Source of the DNA: Antitrichia curtipendula | Lineage: Eukaryota; Streptophyta; Bryopsida; Hypnales; Leucodontaceae | Reading direction: 5' to 3' | DNA length: 64,000 nt | Assembly: GCA_951230915.1 (NCBI GenBank) | Contig: OX579636.1 | Location: forward strand, 39,869,912 to 39,933,911 | Part shown: positions 49,070 to 61,657 of the stretch, one piece after another | Numbering within the stretch: the first letter of the stretch is position 1 | Layout: each line of letters opens with the position of its first letter | Program-made: the position numbers and the translations under genes | Notes under the pieces: model-generated | Seen by the model: the letters and a program-made list of their open reading frames with translations, nothing else | The model's database searches: none | Told to the model about the DNA's origin: nothing

Positions 49070-49180
49070 GGTTTGAACCTTGCACCCCAAGAATGAGGTG
49101 CAAGGTTCAAACCTTGCTAGCAACCCCAAATGAGGTGCCACGTGGCGGGCTACCTACGTGGCACCCCATTTGGGAGTTGC
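49070..49180. repeat. Two adjacent hairpins with G-box (CACGTG) motifs
   Basis: A perfect 17-bp stem (49070-49086 with 49097-49113, GGTTTGAACCTTGCACC) around a 10-nt loop is followed by an imperfect stem of about 24 bp (49120-49143 with 49156-49180) ending in GCCACGT. Repeats of CACGTGGC or ACGTGGCA occur here and on to about 49250. CACGTG is the core site of plant bZIP/bHLH regulators. Confidence 0.7.
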
Positions 49181-49879
49181 CCATGTGGCAAGACTGCTGA
49201 TGTGGCGGGACTGTGGATGTCATATTTGCTACGTGGCATTGCCACGTGGCAATTTGTCATTGGTCCGTTGTTTTTTTAATTTGAATTGTAAAGAAAAAAT
49301 TTAGTGCCCAAATTAACAAAAAAACTAACAAAAACATCAACAATTTTGTGTTAAAAAGTACCCAAATTTAACAAAAAAATCAACACTTTTCTGTTGATTT
49401 TTGTTGATTTGGGCACTGTTTTTTTCTACTAGTGATTCATGAAATTGGCAATTTTTAGAATATCCTATGGCAAGTCCTACGGTTACATTTGTCCAGAAGT
49501 GAGGTTTTTTTCTAAAATTTAGTATTTGTCCTAAAAATAGTAGATTTGGAGAGTTTAGGGTGAAAATGTAGCTAAAAAACTTTTGGGGTTAATCTTGACC
49601 CATTTGATGCGTAATTCTTATATGCAAAAAATAATTGTGATTCCAAAACAAACTCATCAATAATCAACCTCACTATACTCAACCTCTTGAGTCTTTCTAT
49701 TGCAACTAATTGGTAATTCACTTGCATAGTCTTTAAAGGGTTAACTTATTATTACTAAAGTTTATGTCCAATTGTGATTGTGCAACTTTATAACTCATAA
49801 AAGAGTCTTGACATATGATCTTAATTTTACAAGTGTTTTTTTTCTTTCCATTCCTACATGAATTGATTCATAACCTTAA

Positions 49880-50824
49880 CCCCTAAAGGACCAAACACCG
49901 TTTTTTGACAACATAGCGTTTTTGGGCAGCTCACCACGAATGGAGTTTTTATTTTTTTTCTTTGAAATTTTCACACAAGATGTGACCAAGGAGTAGCTTT
50001 AGGGCCCAACAATTTTCATAACTTTTGACCACATGGTTAAAAAATTATGGTATGATATGTAGTTTTCATTGTTCGGCGGGCAGCCCGGGCAGCAAAAAAA
50101 ACTTCTTTAAAAATCATTTTCTAAAGAAATAAAAGTTTGAAATTGGTTCTCTAGATTTATGTGCACAAGGAAAGCTTTGAATCATTCTACTTTGATTTAA
50201 GAGATGAAAGTTATGAGGAATTTTAGTTGTGGGTAGTTTGCGGGTAGTTATGGAATCTCTACTCTAAAATAAACTTTGAAGTCCTTTATTTAACTCAATT
50301 TTCAATATTTTTGAAAAAAAATATAAACACAAGGTGTAGATTGTTTATTACAACATTATAATCGTTTGGATTGGCATTTTTCAATTCCATAATTAAATCC
50401 TTAACAATTTAGTGTTTTGAATCATTTTCTACTTCTTTCTACTTACTATTTTTTTCTTGTATGTTGTACAATTCCAAATGATCTGAAATTTTTCAAGCAT
50501 GTAGCTAACTTGCTTTGAAGAATGAATCCAAAGAGTTACCACCATTTTGGACATTTTTTCATACAAATGTGACCATGTGAAGTGCAGCTGCCCGGTTTTT
50601 CGCAGGGACAAAAAAAGCGTTTTTGTCACTTCAAATGCTAATATCTTGCAATCTACACAGTGGAAATTTCTGAAATTTTTTCCACACCTTCTCAAACTAG
50701 TTTACTACAAGATCCTACGGTTACATGTGTCCAAATTTATTTATTTTCCAAAATTTGGTACTTGTACTAGAAATGGCAGTTTGGGAGCGTTTTTTGTGAA
50801 AACATAGTCAAAAACCTTTAGGGG
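49880..50824. mobile_element. TTAA-flanked MITE-like element (member E2, 945 bp)
   Basis: Ends CCCCTAAAGG and its complement CCTTTAGGGG, with TTAA directly outside both (49876-49879, 50825-50828). The unit-1 sequence at about 36613 continues CATAACCTTATAAGAAAATC without the element. Related in sequence to members at 8481, 35568 and 47513. Confidence 0.8.
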
Positions 50825-52084
50825 TTAAAAGAAAAATCAAGAAGCACCAAGCAACCCTACTAATCTTGTCACCAAAATATTAATAATGTTTAATTCTAAT
50901 ATACTTCTATGAACTTCATTCACTTCATGTAGCTTTCACAATAAGCTCTTGAAATCCATCCAATGCATGCTTGCTCTTTTAACCCTATAAAACATCTAAA
51001 CATTTTTTTTATTTGTTCAACATTATCATATATCTTTGTATAAATAAATTTATTCCTATTTTCATCAAATTGGTCAAATAAAAAGATTTGTAATTTTTGG
51101 ATTTCAATATTACTTATATGAAACAATAAATTTATTCAGATGAAACATTCATTAAAAGCACTATGTTCATTGTTTAGAATATGGACATTGGAGTGCTTAT
51201 CCATGGGTTTATGAGATGATAGGGGAAGTTCCTATTACACAAAGATATCCTTTACTGCTTTCTAAGACTACATAATCCCCATTGTCTTGTAGTAACCAAT
51301 CAAATTGTATAATGGATTAGTTCATTGTAACCATCCGGGTTCAAAAATTGAGATGGAACCATATAATCTAAGTTGGTGTGTCAATCAAAGACAATCCAAT
51401 TTGGTAAGCATTTAAAAGTATCATTGAGTTTGATAAAAAAAACTTGCAATTGTAATTTTAGTTGAACAAAAAAACTCATTGTCTTTTGAGAACTTTATGA
51501 TGTCACTTTCCATGCCTTTGACATACATAAAGTGAATTTTTAGAGTTGGGCAAAGGAAGAGTCTAGTACCCTTCAATCGTGACTACCCCTAGTATTAATC
51601 TTATCAAGATGTTGAGGTTAGAAATTGTTGACGGAAAGTTTTCTTGAAAAGATGAATGCACCTATTTGTCCGAAAATTGAATCCTTTTTGGAGAAAGTAC
51701 CTTAGTAATAGGTGTTACAATCTTTTCATGATTTTCCTTTTGTATTTTTAGGTTTCAAAAATTTAAGATTTTAAATCTTCAACATTTACCTCTTAAGAGA
51801 TTAATAAAAGAGATTGAGTTGGATATTTTGAGAACTTGGAGACTCTCTATTGACTTCTTTATTTTGGATTGTTGCACAAATTTTCTTTGAATGAATGCCA
51901 ATCATCCTAATTTATATGTAAATGTTTATTTTACATCATTTCGATAAATATTACAAAAGTTATGAATTTATAGACTTCAATGTCAAAGTAAGCAACTAAA
52001 ATTATATTCTCAAACATTATTTATTTATTTGAGCGTTCAAATGAATATTGTCACGAAAAAATTAGATCCATTTAATTTTCAATA

Positions 52085-54582
52085 GGGTCATTGCAAGTAC
52101 GGGAGAGCTATTTTGTGAGCCTTGGAACCTAAGCCCAAGAGCTTAAGAGCCTATGAGCCTCAAGTTGTGAGGTATTTGCTGTACTGTTTGGATTTTAGAC
52201 CTATTATTGTGGTTTAAGAATTTATGATCTTTACAGGTAGTGAACTAAAGAAAATATATCAATTGGCCGAAAATAAAATTGGGACACTCCAAACATTTTC
52301 CTTATTCATTTGACTTGTCTATAATTTATTTTTTATTTTCTCAATTGCGATTCCATCATCCTAGAGAATCAAAGCCCCCTTGAGGAACCTAGAGATTAGG
52401 ATTTTCAAATTTTAATTTTAATTTTTTAAAATTTTTTTTGTTTAATATTTTGGAATTTTTTGTTATGACTTTATCACCCTCCAGGAACCTCTCTTGGTAC
52501 CGAGAGGCCCTTAGGGATTCTAGAAATTGAGATTCTTAAAACTTTTCTTTCCAAAATCTTTATTTTATATTCATTTGATTTGATTTTGTCAAAACTCCAT
52601 CACCCCCTTCATAAACCTCTCTCATTACCAGAGCGCCCCTTAGGGAATAGGGATTATTGGGTTTTAAAATCTCAAAACTCTTTTTTCAATTTCAATATTT
52701 TTATTTTTTATTTTATCAACTTAGTCACTCTAGAAACACCTTTTGGTACCAAGAGACCACCTGGAGGATTTGGAGTTTGGAACTTTCAATTTTTTCTTTT
52801 GTCTATATATTTTTTAAATCTATTTTTTTTTTTTTTGGCAATTTAGTCATCCTTAGAAACCTCTCTTGGCACCGAGAGACCCTTTGGGGAGTTAGAATCT
52901 TGGAAGTTGGAACTCTCAAACAAACAAACAAACAAATTTAAAAAAAATTTAAATTTAAAAAAAATTTAAATTTAAAAAAAAATTAATTAATTAATTTTTT
53001 TTTCCGACTTTGTCACTGCTAGAAATCTCTCTCGCCACCAAGAGACCCTTTGGGGAGTTAGAAGCTTGGAACTCTCCACAAAAAAATCAAAAAAAAAAAG
53101 TTCAAAATTTTTTTTCAATTTATTTATTTATTTTTTTCCTGTGACTTTGTCATCCTTAGATTCCCCTCTTGGAGTCTTGGTACCAAAAGATCCCTTGAGG
53201 AGGGTGGAGTTTAGACTTTAGATCTCTCAAAACTCATTTTTTTGAAACTTTTATTTAAATAATTTTTTTTTGTTTCCTTCGGGGTGTTTGAAGTTTCAGA
53301 CTCCCCTTAAAAAAATTAATTAATTAATTATTAAAGTTAAAAAATTTCTCTTAATTAAATTTTTTTAATTAATTTTTTCTATGAAAATATATGTAGAGTC
53401 CATCACCCTAAAAAAACTTATCAGGGGACCTAGAGGTTGGAACGCTCTAAAACTTAAAACACACCATAGGGGTGGTGTCTATTGCATGAGCCATCCGTCA
53501 CCTGTCCAAAATATATTTTTTCCCTTAGAATCCCGTCAAGGGCTTGAGCTTGAACAAATGTTTTTGTGAGAAGAAAAAAAATGGAGCTCGAGTTGGGTAA
53601 AAACTACTACCTACTTGCACACAAGGCTAGGTGCGGAGTGCGTGATGGCTATGTTGTCACAGTCATAGGTCTATTGTAATAAGGCTGAAATTTTACTATT
53701 AATATTAAAATTTTGAAATGTCCCCACTTTTTTCTCTATTGGCTTCAAAAATTCCAAATTTTTTTTTTCCAAATTTTTTTTTGTGACGCTTTGGGCTCAC
53801 AAAGTATTCGCTCATAGCTCCTAAGCTCGCATGTCTAAGCTCAAAAACTATTGTCGCTAATTGCAAGTACATCCCCCCCACCGCATAATTCTGTAGCGTT
53901 TGTCATAGTACTTGTTGTACTAAGGCCTTTTGAAAAAAACATTTAAAAGTCTAATAAAATATAGATAAATAGTATAATACTAAAGATAATATGTCGCCAA
54001 AACTTGAAATTTAAGTAAAATATAGGTAAAAAGTTATTTACAAAATAGAGTTACTACATTTTTGAAGAAATTAAACACTAATATGTAAAAAATAGGAAAA
54101 TAAATTTAGAAAGAAACTAAAAGTAAGTCATTTGGCAGGACTTCATGGTGATGCCGAGATTTTACAAAAAAAATGATCTTAAAACAATTTTCAATGTTCA
54201 AAAGTGCTTGCATAAGGGACCCCTATTTACAAAGACGTGGAGGACATAAAATAATATATTTTTAGATGCCCCTTGGTAGGCATATGCTTGTCTAATGTGG
54301 AAATATACCACCAAAATTTCAACTCCAAATCATTCAATTGAATACACCAAACATAGTGAAAAAACAAAACTCAAAGTGTGATAAACTGACAAAATTGACT
54401 TTAAAAAATAGAAATGATTTTTTTAAATTTCTAAAAAATATAGGACCTGATTACCATTAAGCTAGACATTTGCAATAAGAATTTCATAATCATTGAACTT
54501 GTGCTTCTAAAATTATAGCGGATGATAACAACATCACTTCATTTGTGATAGAAAATAGGATGGATGTTTCATTGTTTCTTGC
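52085..54582. mobile_element. 2.5 kb insertion with TCATTGCAAG inverted ends
   Basis: The AT-segment homology breaks near 52085 and resumes near 54590. The break points carry TCATTGCAAG and its complement CTTGCAATGA. No clear target duplication is seen. An inner boundary may exist, since TTGCAAGTAC occurs directly at both about 52090 and 53864. The content is a tandem array (52350-53460) and AT-rich DNA with no transposase. Confidence 0.4.
52350..53460. repeat. Tandem array, ~125-bp period, 8-9 diverged units
   Basis: Units share the order: 'tttgtcatcct-agaaacctctcttgg' - 'taccgagagaccctttggggagtt' - 'agaatcttggaactctcaaaac' - AT-rich filler (starts near 52350, 52470, 52600, 52720, 52845, 53010, 53140, 53265 and 53400). 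Most units hold the small palindrome CTCTCTTGGTACCGAGAG or a variant. The filler varies in length and is A/T homopolymer-rich. Confidence 0.75.
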
Positions 54583-57500
54583 AATGATCCAATAATAAAA
54601 TGAAAAATCTAGGGAGTTTCATTTTGGAAAAAATTAATTTAGAAATACATACAAATCCACCTTTAAAATTCAATTTTTAAATTTTATAAATAAAAAACTA
54701 AATATATATTTTTTACTAAAGCATTTGCATCAAAGATTTTAGTGATTTAGATTTTTCATGCATCAAGTATCAAGTTTTGTTTTATGATTATCTAAATGAT
54801 GACTATCAAAGTTCTTGATTAAATTTTTTTCATGCATTTACGAACCACTTCTCAACATATTGACAATCTCCTCAAAAAAACAATGAATTATTTACAATAC
54901 AAATACCAACCACCTTAATGTCTTAGAAAACACCCCTATACCCTCTAAAATAAATAAGTACAAATATGGTTACAAACTTACAATTGCATGTATGGATGTG
55001 TAAATAGATATGGATACAAAATACAAGTGTGGATAGGAATGCAAATTTGTAATCCCATATTGTTTTCAAATGAAGATTATAAAAATTTAGATATTGAAAT
55101 TATAGAAATTATTGATATGAAAGATTATAATATAAAATCAGCTTAGAAATTTTTGACCACTAGCCTAAATTAGAAATGTGACCCTTTGTAATATATTATC
55201 AAAAAGTATATTGCATAGTAGTGTATTTACTATAAGTGGTGTATTGAGTGACTATCCACTCAAACACACCATTGAGATACTCATAATAACTTTGAATGCA
55301 ACAATTTATAATAATGAAACTATGCATTTGCAATTTGTGGTTTACAACCAAGTGTGTCACAACTTTGATTTTGATGGACAATTATTTTGAACACCATATA
55401 TTTCAAGCTAGACAATGTAGCATCTATTATTTATGATTAATTTTCTAGATCATGTGAAATTTTATCATATGAAAATATTATAATCTTTTTTAAACATATT
55501 AGATTATAGCATGAAATGTAACTACATGCCAAAGAATTAAGAATGGCAAGTGGTCAAGATAACATCCAAATATTTAAGGAACACATTCGTGAACATATAA
55601 TTCTTTGTGAACATATCTACAGGATCTTATAGCTAATTATATTTATTTTTGTCTTATACTTGAAGAACAAAATACTAAATTTTCATAATTTTTGGCCATT
55701 ATTTTGGTCTACAACTCAAAGAAAGCTAAAAGATAATATGTGGAACAAATTGTGCATATGCAATTTAAATGTCAACTTGATATTCATTGATTTTGTAGAA
55801 AATGGGTACATCAATGATTTTTTACAATATAATAGAAATTTGGGGTTTCAAGAATCGACCTAGAAAAGCATTAAGTGTGAAGTAAATTTCCTAGTTCCAT
55901 GAAAGGATATTGAAAAACGTGTTTTATTGGAGGGGTATGATGTAAGATGTACAATCTAAATATATTCCTAATTATTCTCTATACTAAAATGTTAAGGTTT
56001 ACATGGAACTACTTTGCTTTACAAGTAGTTCATATTTTATATTTCTGGAACAAAATAGACACTCTAGTTTTTCTCAACTACTTTATAAGAGTTTTGCATG
56101 GAGTTTTTTTTAGAAATAAGGCCAACTTATGGAGAGTGAAATAGAGATGTATTTGAAAATCCAACCAAACATGTAGAAAAAACCCACTGTTGTTTTCTAT
56201 TTGAAGAAATGTGAAGGGGATCCACTGTCTATCAAGATTAGAGGGCTGTAATACATATTTGCACCTGAATATGTAAGATCATAAATGCCATTTTTAAAAT
56301 ACATCTACATATTGACTACCATGGACATATTTGAGTTTGCCTCATGGAAGAATTGATATTGAAGCTTCAATGGATGAAGCTTCCATTCAATGCGAGGTCA
56401 AAAGCATTTGCTAAAAATTGAAGCTCAAAGCCCTAACTTAAGAAGTGGTGAAATTTGGAGGCACTACATTTTTACAAAGAATGCTAGGTTAACCATTGAA
56501 ATTAGAAAATTCTTGTTGATCCACCATGTCTGCAACAAATGAATTAATCCAAGCCATAGTTTACAAAATTATGGAAAATTTATATGCATTTATTTACATG
56601 ATCAAATTTTTTTGAGAATTATACGCATTATTCAAATTGTACTTCCACTAACATATTCTATTTTTTTATGCATGTGAGGCTACTTAGAAGCCTCCGTATG
56701 CCTATTCTTTTGAAATAGTCATTTGTAGTGCAATTTTCTAAGGACTTTGTATATAAGCTCTCAATGGTGTTTTCTTCACAAAATGTACCATATCCTTTAT
56801 AATATGGTGTATGTATTATATAATTACAACTCAATAAAAGCTCCTTAGCTTCTAGTTTGTTTATTCAAATTGTCTCAATTTTTTCCCATTTGATGTGTAA
56901 TTCTTATATGCAAAAAAGATTTCATGGTTCAAAACCAAATTCATCATTAATCAATTGCTCTCTATATTCAACTTCTCGATACTTCCTATAGCAACCAATT
57001 GATTGTTGTGAGGTCTCTGAAGGACATTATATGATTTTCAACCCCTACAAAGGACTGTGAGGTCTCTTTGGTTCCTAGCCCCCGTTATTACGTCGCAACA
57101 ACTGCCTGACATGGCATAGAGACTACCACATCATATTAATTTATTTGTTTTTTTGAAAAGTAAATTTTTAATTATTTTTTAATTTAAAGATTTATTTTTA
57201 TTTTTTTAATTTAAAATATTTAATTTTTTTTTTGAGAAAGGCATTCTTTAACTATCGAGGAAACAATGCCAGGAACAGGCCTGAAACGACCCTCTTAGCC
57301 CCTCAAATCTCATCTAATGATTAACTTGTTATTACTACATTTATGTCTAATTGTGATTGTTCAACTTTAATAAAATTTTGGAGAGCCTAGTAGGAAAACA
57401 AATGTAGATCTAGGGTCATTTTAGTCAAAATAAAACATGGCTTGCAAAGAATCTTGAAATATGAATGATCTTCTATTTTACAAATTGTTCTTCTCATTCC

Positions 57501-59146
57501 ATCCCTACATGAATTGATTCACAACCTTGTAAAAAACTCATAAAGCACCAAGTCACCCTACTAATTTCAATGCTAAAAAATAATAAAATATTTATTTTCA
57601 ATATAGTTGAATGAACTTCATCCATTTCATGTAGCTCCCACAATAATCTCTTAAAAACATTTGTAATCCATTTTGTGCATGTTGCATATTTTTGTATATC
57701 TTTGTATGAGTATATATATTACCCTATTTTCATCAAACTGGGCAAATAAAAAGGTTTAATATTTTGGAAATTCAATATTACTTTGGAAGTGAGAATTTAT
57801 TAAGGTAAAACATTCTTTAGAAGTACTAAGCTCATCATCCAAAATATGGGTACTGGAGCACTTAATTAGAAGTTTATGAGATGATTAAAGAAATAATTGG
57901 AGGAGTTTGTATTACACAAGGATGTCCTTCTCTATTCTCTAAGACTTCAAAAAGTACACTTGCATTAACCAATCAAGCATTGCAATGGATAAATAATTCA
58001 TTGTAACTACCCGGTTTCAAAAACTGAGATGTAACCACATCATCAACCTTGATGAGTTTGATGCAATCAAAATGTAATTTTGTAACCATTTTCAAATTTC
58101 ATTGACTTTGGAAAACTTATAATTCAAGGTTGGGGGTGAGTAAAACAAGTTCATTGAATTTGGAAAACTTTACGATGTGGCTTTTTGTGCCTTTGACATG
58201 CTTAAAGTGGTTTTATAAAGTTGGTTGAAGGAAGAACCTAGTTTCCTTTAATTGTGACTCCTCCTATCATTAATCCCATTATGACGTTGAGGCTTGAAAT
58301 TGGTTGATAGACAACTTTCAAGATTACTGTAGAAATGAAAAATGCATCTATTTGTCAAAAAATTGAATCATTTTTGACAAAGTCTTTTGGTGATAGGTAT
58401 TACAATCCTTTCAAGGTTAGCCTTCAAATGTATGCAAGGATCAAAATACATCCTTTGGACGGTTGATAATTGAGCTACTAGATGGATTAGAATTTTTTTT
58501 CAACCATTTTCTTTACTATTAAAGAAAATTTATTTATTTATTTATAGGGAGCTTCATAAACATGTTCTAGAAGAGTTTCATTTGAATCAAGTGTTGAATT
58601 GGTGAAATAAATGGGTTCAATTTTAGAAGCCATATACAATTTTTTTGGTCTAGGGCAATCTCATTTTGGAATGCGGAAATTATTAACTAACACTTCTTTA
58701 TTGAGTGAGTAATGCAAGAATGTCAAGGAAAAAGTACCAATCCATAGAAGTAAAAGCACGATCAAATTTTGAGATTTCTAACATGATTTTCTGTGTTGAA
58801 GTTGGTGAAGCTATTATATAGTATGGTCATTGCAATGACATTAATTTGTGCATATGAGCAAAAAATCTATCAATCAATTCAAGCATCTATTCCAAAGTTT
58901 TCCAATAGGGTACATTGCAATCAATTTGATGAACAATAACAATTATGCTACCATTTTGCCAAATTCATGTACTCTCTTACCGCCAACCTTCCATGTCCAA
59001 TTACGTATGGTCACAAATAAATACAATTCAAAAACAATGGCCACGGGGCAGATGTCATCATTTTGCTCACGGCTATAGGCCCCTGCATATGGGTAAAAAG
59101 CGAGTCCAAATGATTTATTTTCTCTAGACACTAACACACTAAGGAT

Positions 59147-59250
59147 GTGACATTACAGAAGGAGATATTAGAGAAAAAGATATTAGAGAAGGAGATATTA
59201 GAGTACTACACTGAGGAAGTGACATTAAAGAATGTCATATCAGAGAAGAG
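59147..59250. repeat. Minisatellite, unit-3 leader (short version)
   Basis: A contracted copy of the 38383-38660 array: ACAGAAGGAGATATTAGAG-type blocks, then CTGAGGAAGTGACATTAAAG. The copy-number difference between the two loci indicates expansion or contraction after duplication. Confidence 0.75.
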
Positions 59251-59261
59251 GATACTGAAGA

Positions 59262-59715
59262 GGATTTTCCCACACTTCAGGCAATTCAGAGCCAGCAAAT
59301 TTCCTGCGTCGTTGCGCAGATTGCTGCTGCATCTCATGGCGACTGTTTCAGACACCCTGTTGAGCTCCGCACCTTCTTAATCCCTGGCCTTTCCATTCTC
59401 CATGCGTGCCTTGAATCACAAGAGCTTGAAGTTTGGAGCACATTTCATAATTAGGGTTTCTTGTCACTGACCTGGTTTCGTTTTCTGTCGTGGAGCCGAT
59501 CATGCGACTGAAATTTGCACATTGTGTCAAATCGATGCGCTTTCTATGTGAAGACGATTTCCTTATCTTTTTCGTTTCCGTTTTTTCCTTGTGACGGAGC
59601 TCGGATTGTACTGTGCTGTCAGGGCGGGGAATTGGGATACGATTTCGTGGGGGCAGGGATCGGGATGGGGTGGAGACTTACACAGAGTACCTTCATCTTC
59701 ATCACCTGAGTGCCG
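59262..59715. other. Conserved GC-richer leader segment (copy B)
   Basis: Matches 38661-39110 nearly throughout. Here the ATG at about 59337 opens MATVSDTLLSSAPS (14 codons) before a stop, and the possible donor of copy A is absent. Probably regulatory or leader sequence rather than a protein gene. Confidence 0.4.
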
Positions 59716-60640
59716 ACACTCAAATCTACAAGCACAAGTGGTCGCAGGAACAAGATACATATGCATGCAGTGTGTGTCGTCTTCCATGACTCACATTTGG
59801 GATTTAGATATCAAGATCCCTAAATTATGCATCGCCAGACAAAAATAAGCCGTGAGAGAAAATTCCTAGTGCAGCAGAGTGAGACAAGCTGGGTTGAACA
59901 TTCAAAGGCATTCAGACGCGAATCCAGATCGTAATCTTCAATTCATAATACCGACGGGCACTCTTTGGGAAGTGATTTCAACAAGTCACAAGCGAGGGTG
60001 CGGCATATTCAACCGAAGTTCAGCCAAGTAAGTGCATTCAATTTTGCAGCCCGCGTCGCAGAAAAAACACAACGTCACATACGACTGAGGACTCCAATCG
60101 GGAACCCTAAGCTCAATTTGGTTAACCCACAGACGCTTCAAGCATCAACAACAGTTCTTCCTAAATGAACTGGCATAATCTAGTGGTTACATTCATCAAG
60201 TGGTTAAGCTCCGGGCAGTCCAGCTTGCGAGCCAGAGCTAGTCTGTGATGCAATTGAAACTTGTTCGATCATTAGTCAATGTTGGAATCATTAATGGCTA
60301 GTGGAGAGATAGGATCATCATTCTCTAAGAGGATCCAAGCCCGTCAAGGACTTGAGAAGTGATATGCAGAGTTCGGGCTTTTAAGATTTGGAGGATCCGA
60401 TCGCGATCAAGTAGAGAATGAGGTTCTTGAGAGCGCGCCATGCCCTGGAGGTCAATTCCAATACCTGGACGTCGTCCTTTACTCCTGATTTCGGATACCA
60501 AGGAAAATGATTTCGCTGATGTTTTCGTACGATTTGCACCATGGATGCCACCACCTCGCAAGCTTGCAGCACAAGCGAATGTAACGAGGTCTACACCTAA
60601 AATTATCCAATAAAGTTTAGAATTGGAATGAACTTTTCAT
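59716..60640. other. Unit-3-specific region with coding-like composition
   Basis: GC-richer than the AT segments and not found beside the other B3 genes. Overlapping minus-strand frames at 60325-60561 and 60381-60572 look protein-like (e.g. VQIVRKHQRNHFPWYPKSGV), but I recognise no family and see no clear start or splice sites. Possibly a captured gene fragment. Confidence 0.3.
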
Positions 60641-61657
60641 GTTTTGGACATATAGATTGTAAAAACCTTGGATGATTGAGTAAATGGTATTGCCTGGGGC
60701 AGTTCAGCAATGACTTCATACTCAACTTCAGCATCAAACAGGAAGACACAGGGTGCATTCGAAGGTGATCATGTGTGGAAGAAATCAATTTTGTCCTTGC
60801 AATTTTGCTCTTGCACTGCAGAATCCAGAATGATCTAGTTTCATCCCCTCTTGTTTATATAGTACTCCGTCGTTCTATCATGACACAAAATTCATTGTTA
60901 AAAATGCTCCGCTTCCGTCATAGGCACCCTTGATTGGCACGAAGGGTTGCAATTGGTATAGAAACTGAAGAGCGAGCACGTCTCACAATCGCGGTGCACA
61001 TTCAAGCACTGGCTACGCCATCGATTGGACTCATATCAAACATCTGTTAATATTAACAGAGTCCATGACAACCTGCTTACCATGATGAAATTCTCCTCGG
61101 TCCCTGTTTCCACTCGAATGCTGGCATCTGAATTTCACATTGCGGGCATCCTGGAGGAGGGCAAACCCCAGAAATTGACATTCTAAATTGCTCAAATAAC
61201 AGAAGACGAGAAAGAAGCAAATAACTCATTGACTCATGCTTCAAAGCAAAGAAGTTCTAGCAATTTTCTGTGAGTGAGAAGGATCTCTCTCTTTGCCATT
61301 TGCCTGCTGTCGTTTGTTGCTGCTGCTGCTGCGAGTTCCACGCAGAACTTCTAGTTGCTGATGTTTTCGTTCAGAACTGTCAAAACATAAGTGATTAGGG
61401 GTGATATTGATAATCTTGAGCTCTTGCTCAGTCTCATAAGGAAGTGTACTAACAGTAAAAAAGGGATGCCAACACAGTTTCTGAGTTCACCTAATCCACC
61501 CCCATTTTCCTCATCAACGCTGTGAATATGTGAACATGGGGACAGAAAAATTGTTCGGTGCAACGGTGCAAAAACGACATCCGAATTTAACCCAAAATGG
61601 GGAAGAAAAAGGTCCTCTTCCGATCTTCAGCAGCAGCAGATCGTCGAAGTGTTCAAC
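60641..61657. other. 3' flank of B3 gene 3
   Basis: Homologous by eye to 28060-29135 and 39430-40356 (AAAAACCTTGGATGATTGAG, AAAATGCTCCGCTTCCGTCA, CACAATCGCGGTGCACA). A CTG/CTGCTG-rich patch is near 61308-61334. No gene is called. Confidence 0.5.

Larger units (their letters stand above)
48313..49434. mobile_element. Non-autonomous CACTA element with long hairpin (1122 bp)
   Basis: Ends CACTAGTAGAAAAACAGTGC and the complement of CACTAGTAGAAAAAAACAGT. The 3-bp flank ATT is duplicated (48310-48312, 49435-49437). The unit-1 copy reads GGCCTTCATAAAATTGG at the same place, close to GACATTCATGAAATTGG expected without the insertion. The interior holds a ~169-bp-arm inverted repeat and a GC-rich block with CACGTG motifs. 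No transposase. Confidence 0.85.
47513..49588. mobile_element. TTAA-flanked element (member E4), split by a CACTA element
   Basis: The left end CCACTAAAGGACC follows TTAA (47509-47512) and the right end CTTTTGGGG precedes TTAA (49589-49592). It is orthologous in position to E3 in unit 1, so it inserted before that duplication. The CACTA element 48313-49434 was later inserted into it. Confidence 0.7.
43611..51730. repeat. AT-rich duplicated segment, unit 2, with nested insertions
   Basis: Homologous by eye to 32450-38300 but longer because of elements at 46780-47364, 47513-49588 (holding 48313-49434) and 49880-50824. Empty-site comparison with the unit-1 copy defines several of these insertions. 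No gene is seen. Confidence 0.65.
51740..59110. repeat. Additional AT-rich segment (unit 2b) without B3 gene or spacer
   Basis: From TTAAGATTTTAAATCTTCAAC onwards it repeats the AT segment (compare 32700 and 43950) directly after the end of the preceding copy, so this unit lacks leader, B3 gene and spacer. It is interrupted by a 2.5 kb insertion (52085-54582). Around 57100-57290 there is a low-complexity AT stretch followed by unrecognised GC-richer sequence. No gene is recognised. Confidence 0.6.

Noticed and set aside
51200..51310. Possible LINE reverse-transcriptase motif (EVPITQ.. here; VCITQGCPS near 57930)
   Set aside because: Only a few residues resemble QGCPLSP; surrounding frames are full of stops and no other reverse-transcriptase blocks are visible.
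60175..60290. Possible tRNA-derived SINE (CTAGTGGTTAC with TTGTTCGATCA downstream)
   Set aside because: Box-like matches are weak, no poly-A/T tail or target duplication was found, and no cloverleaf forms.
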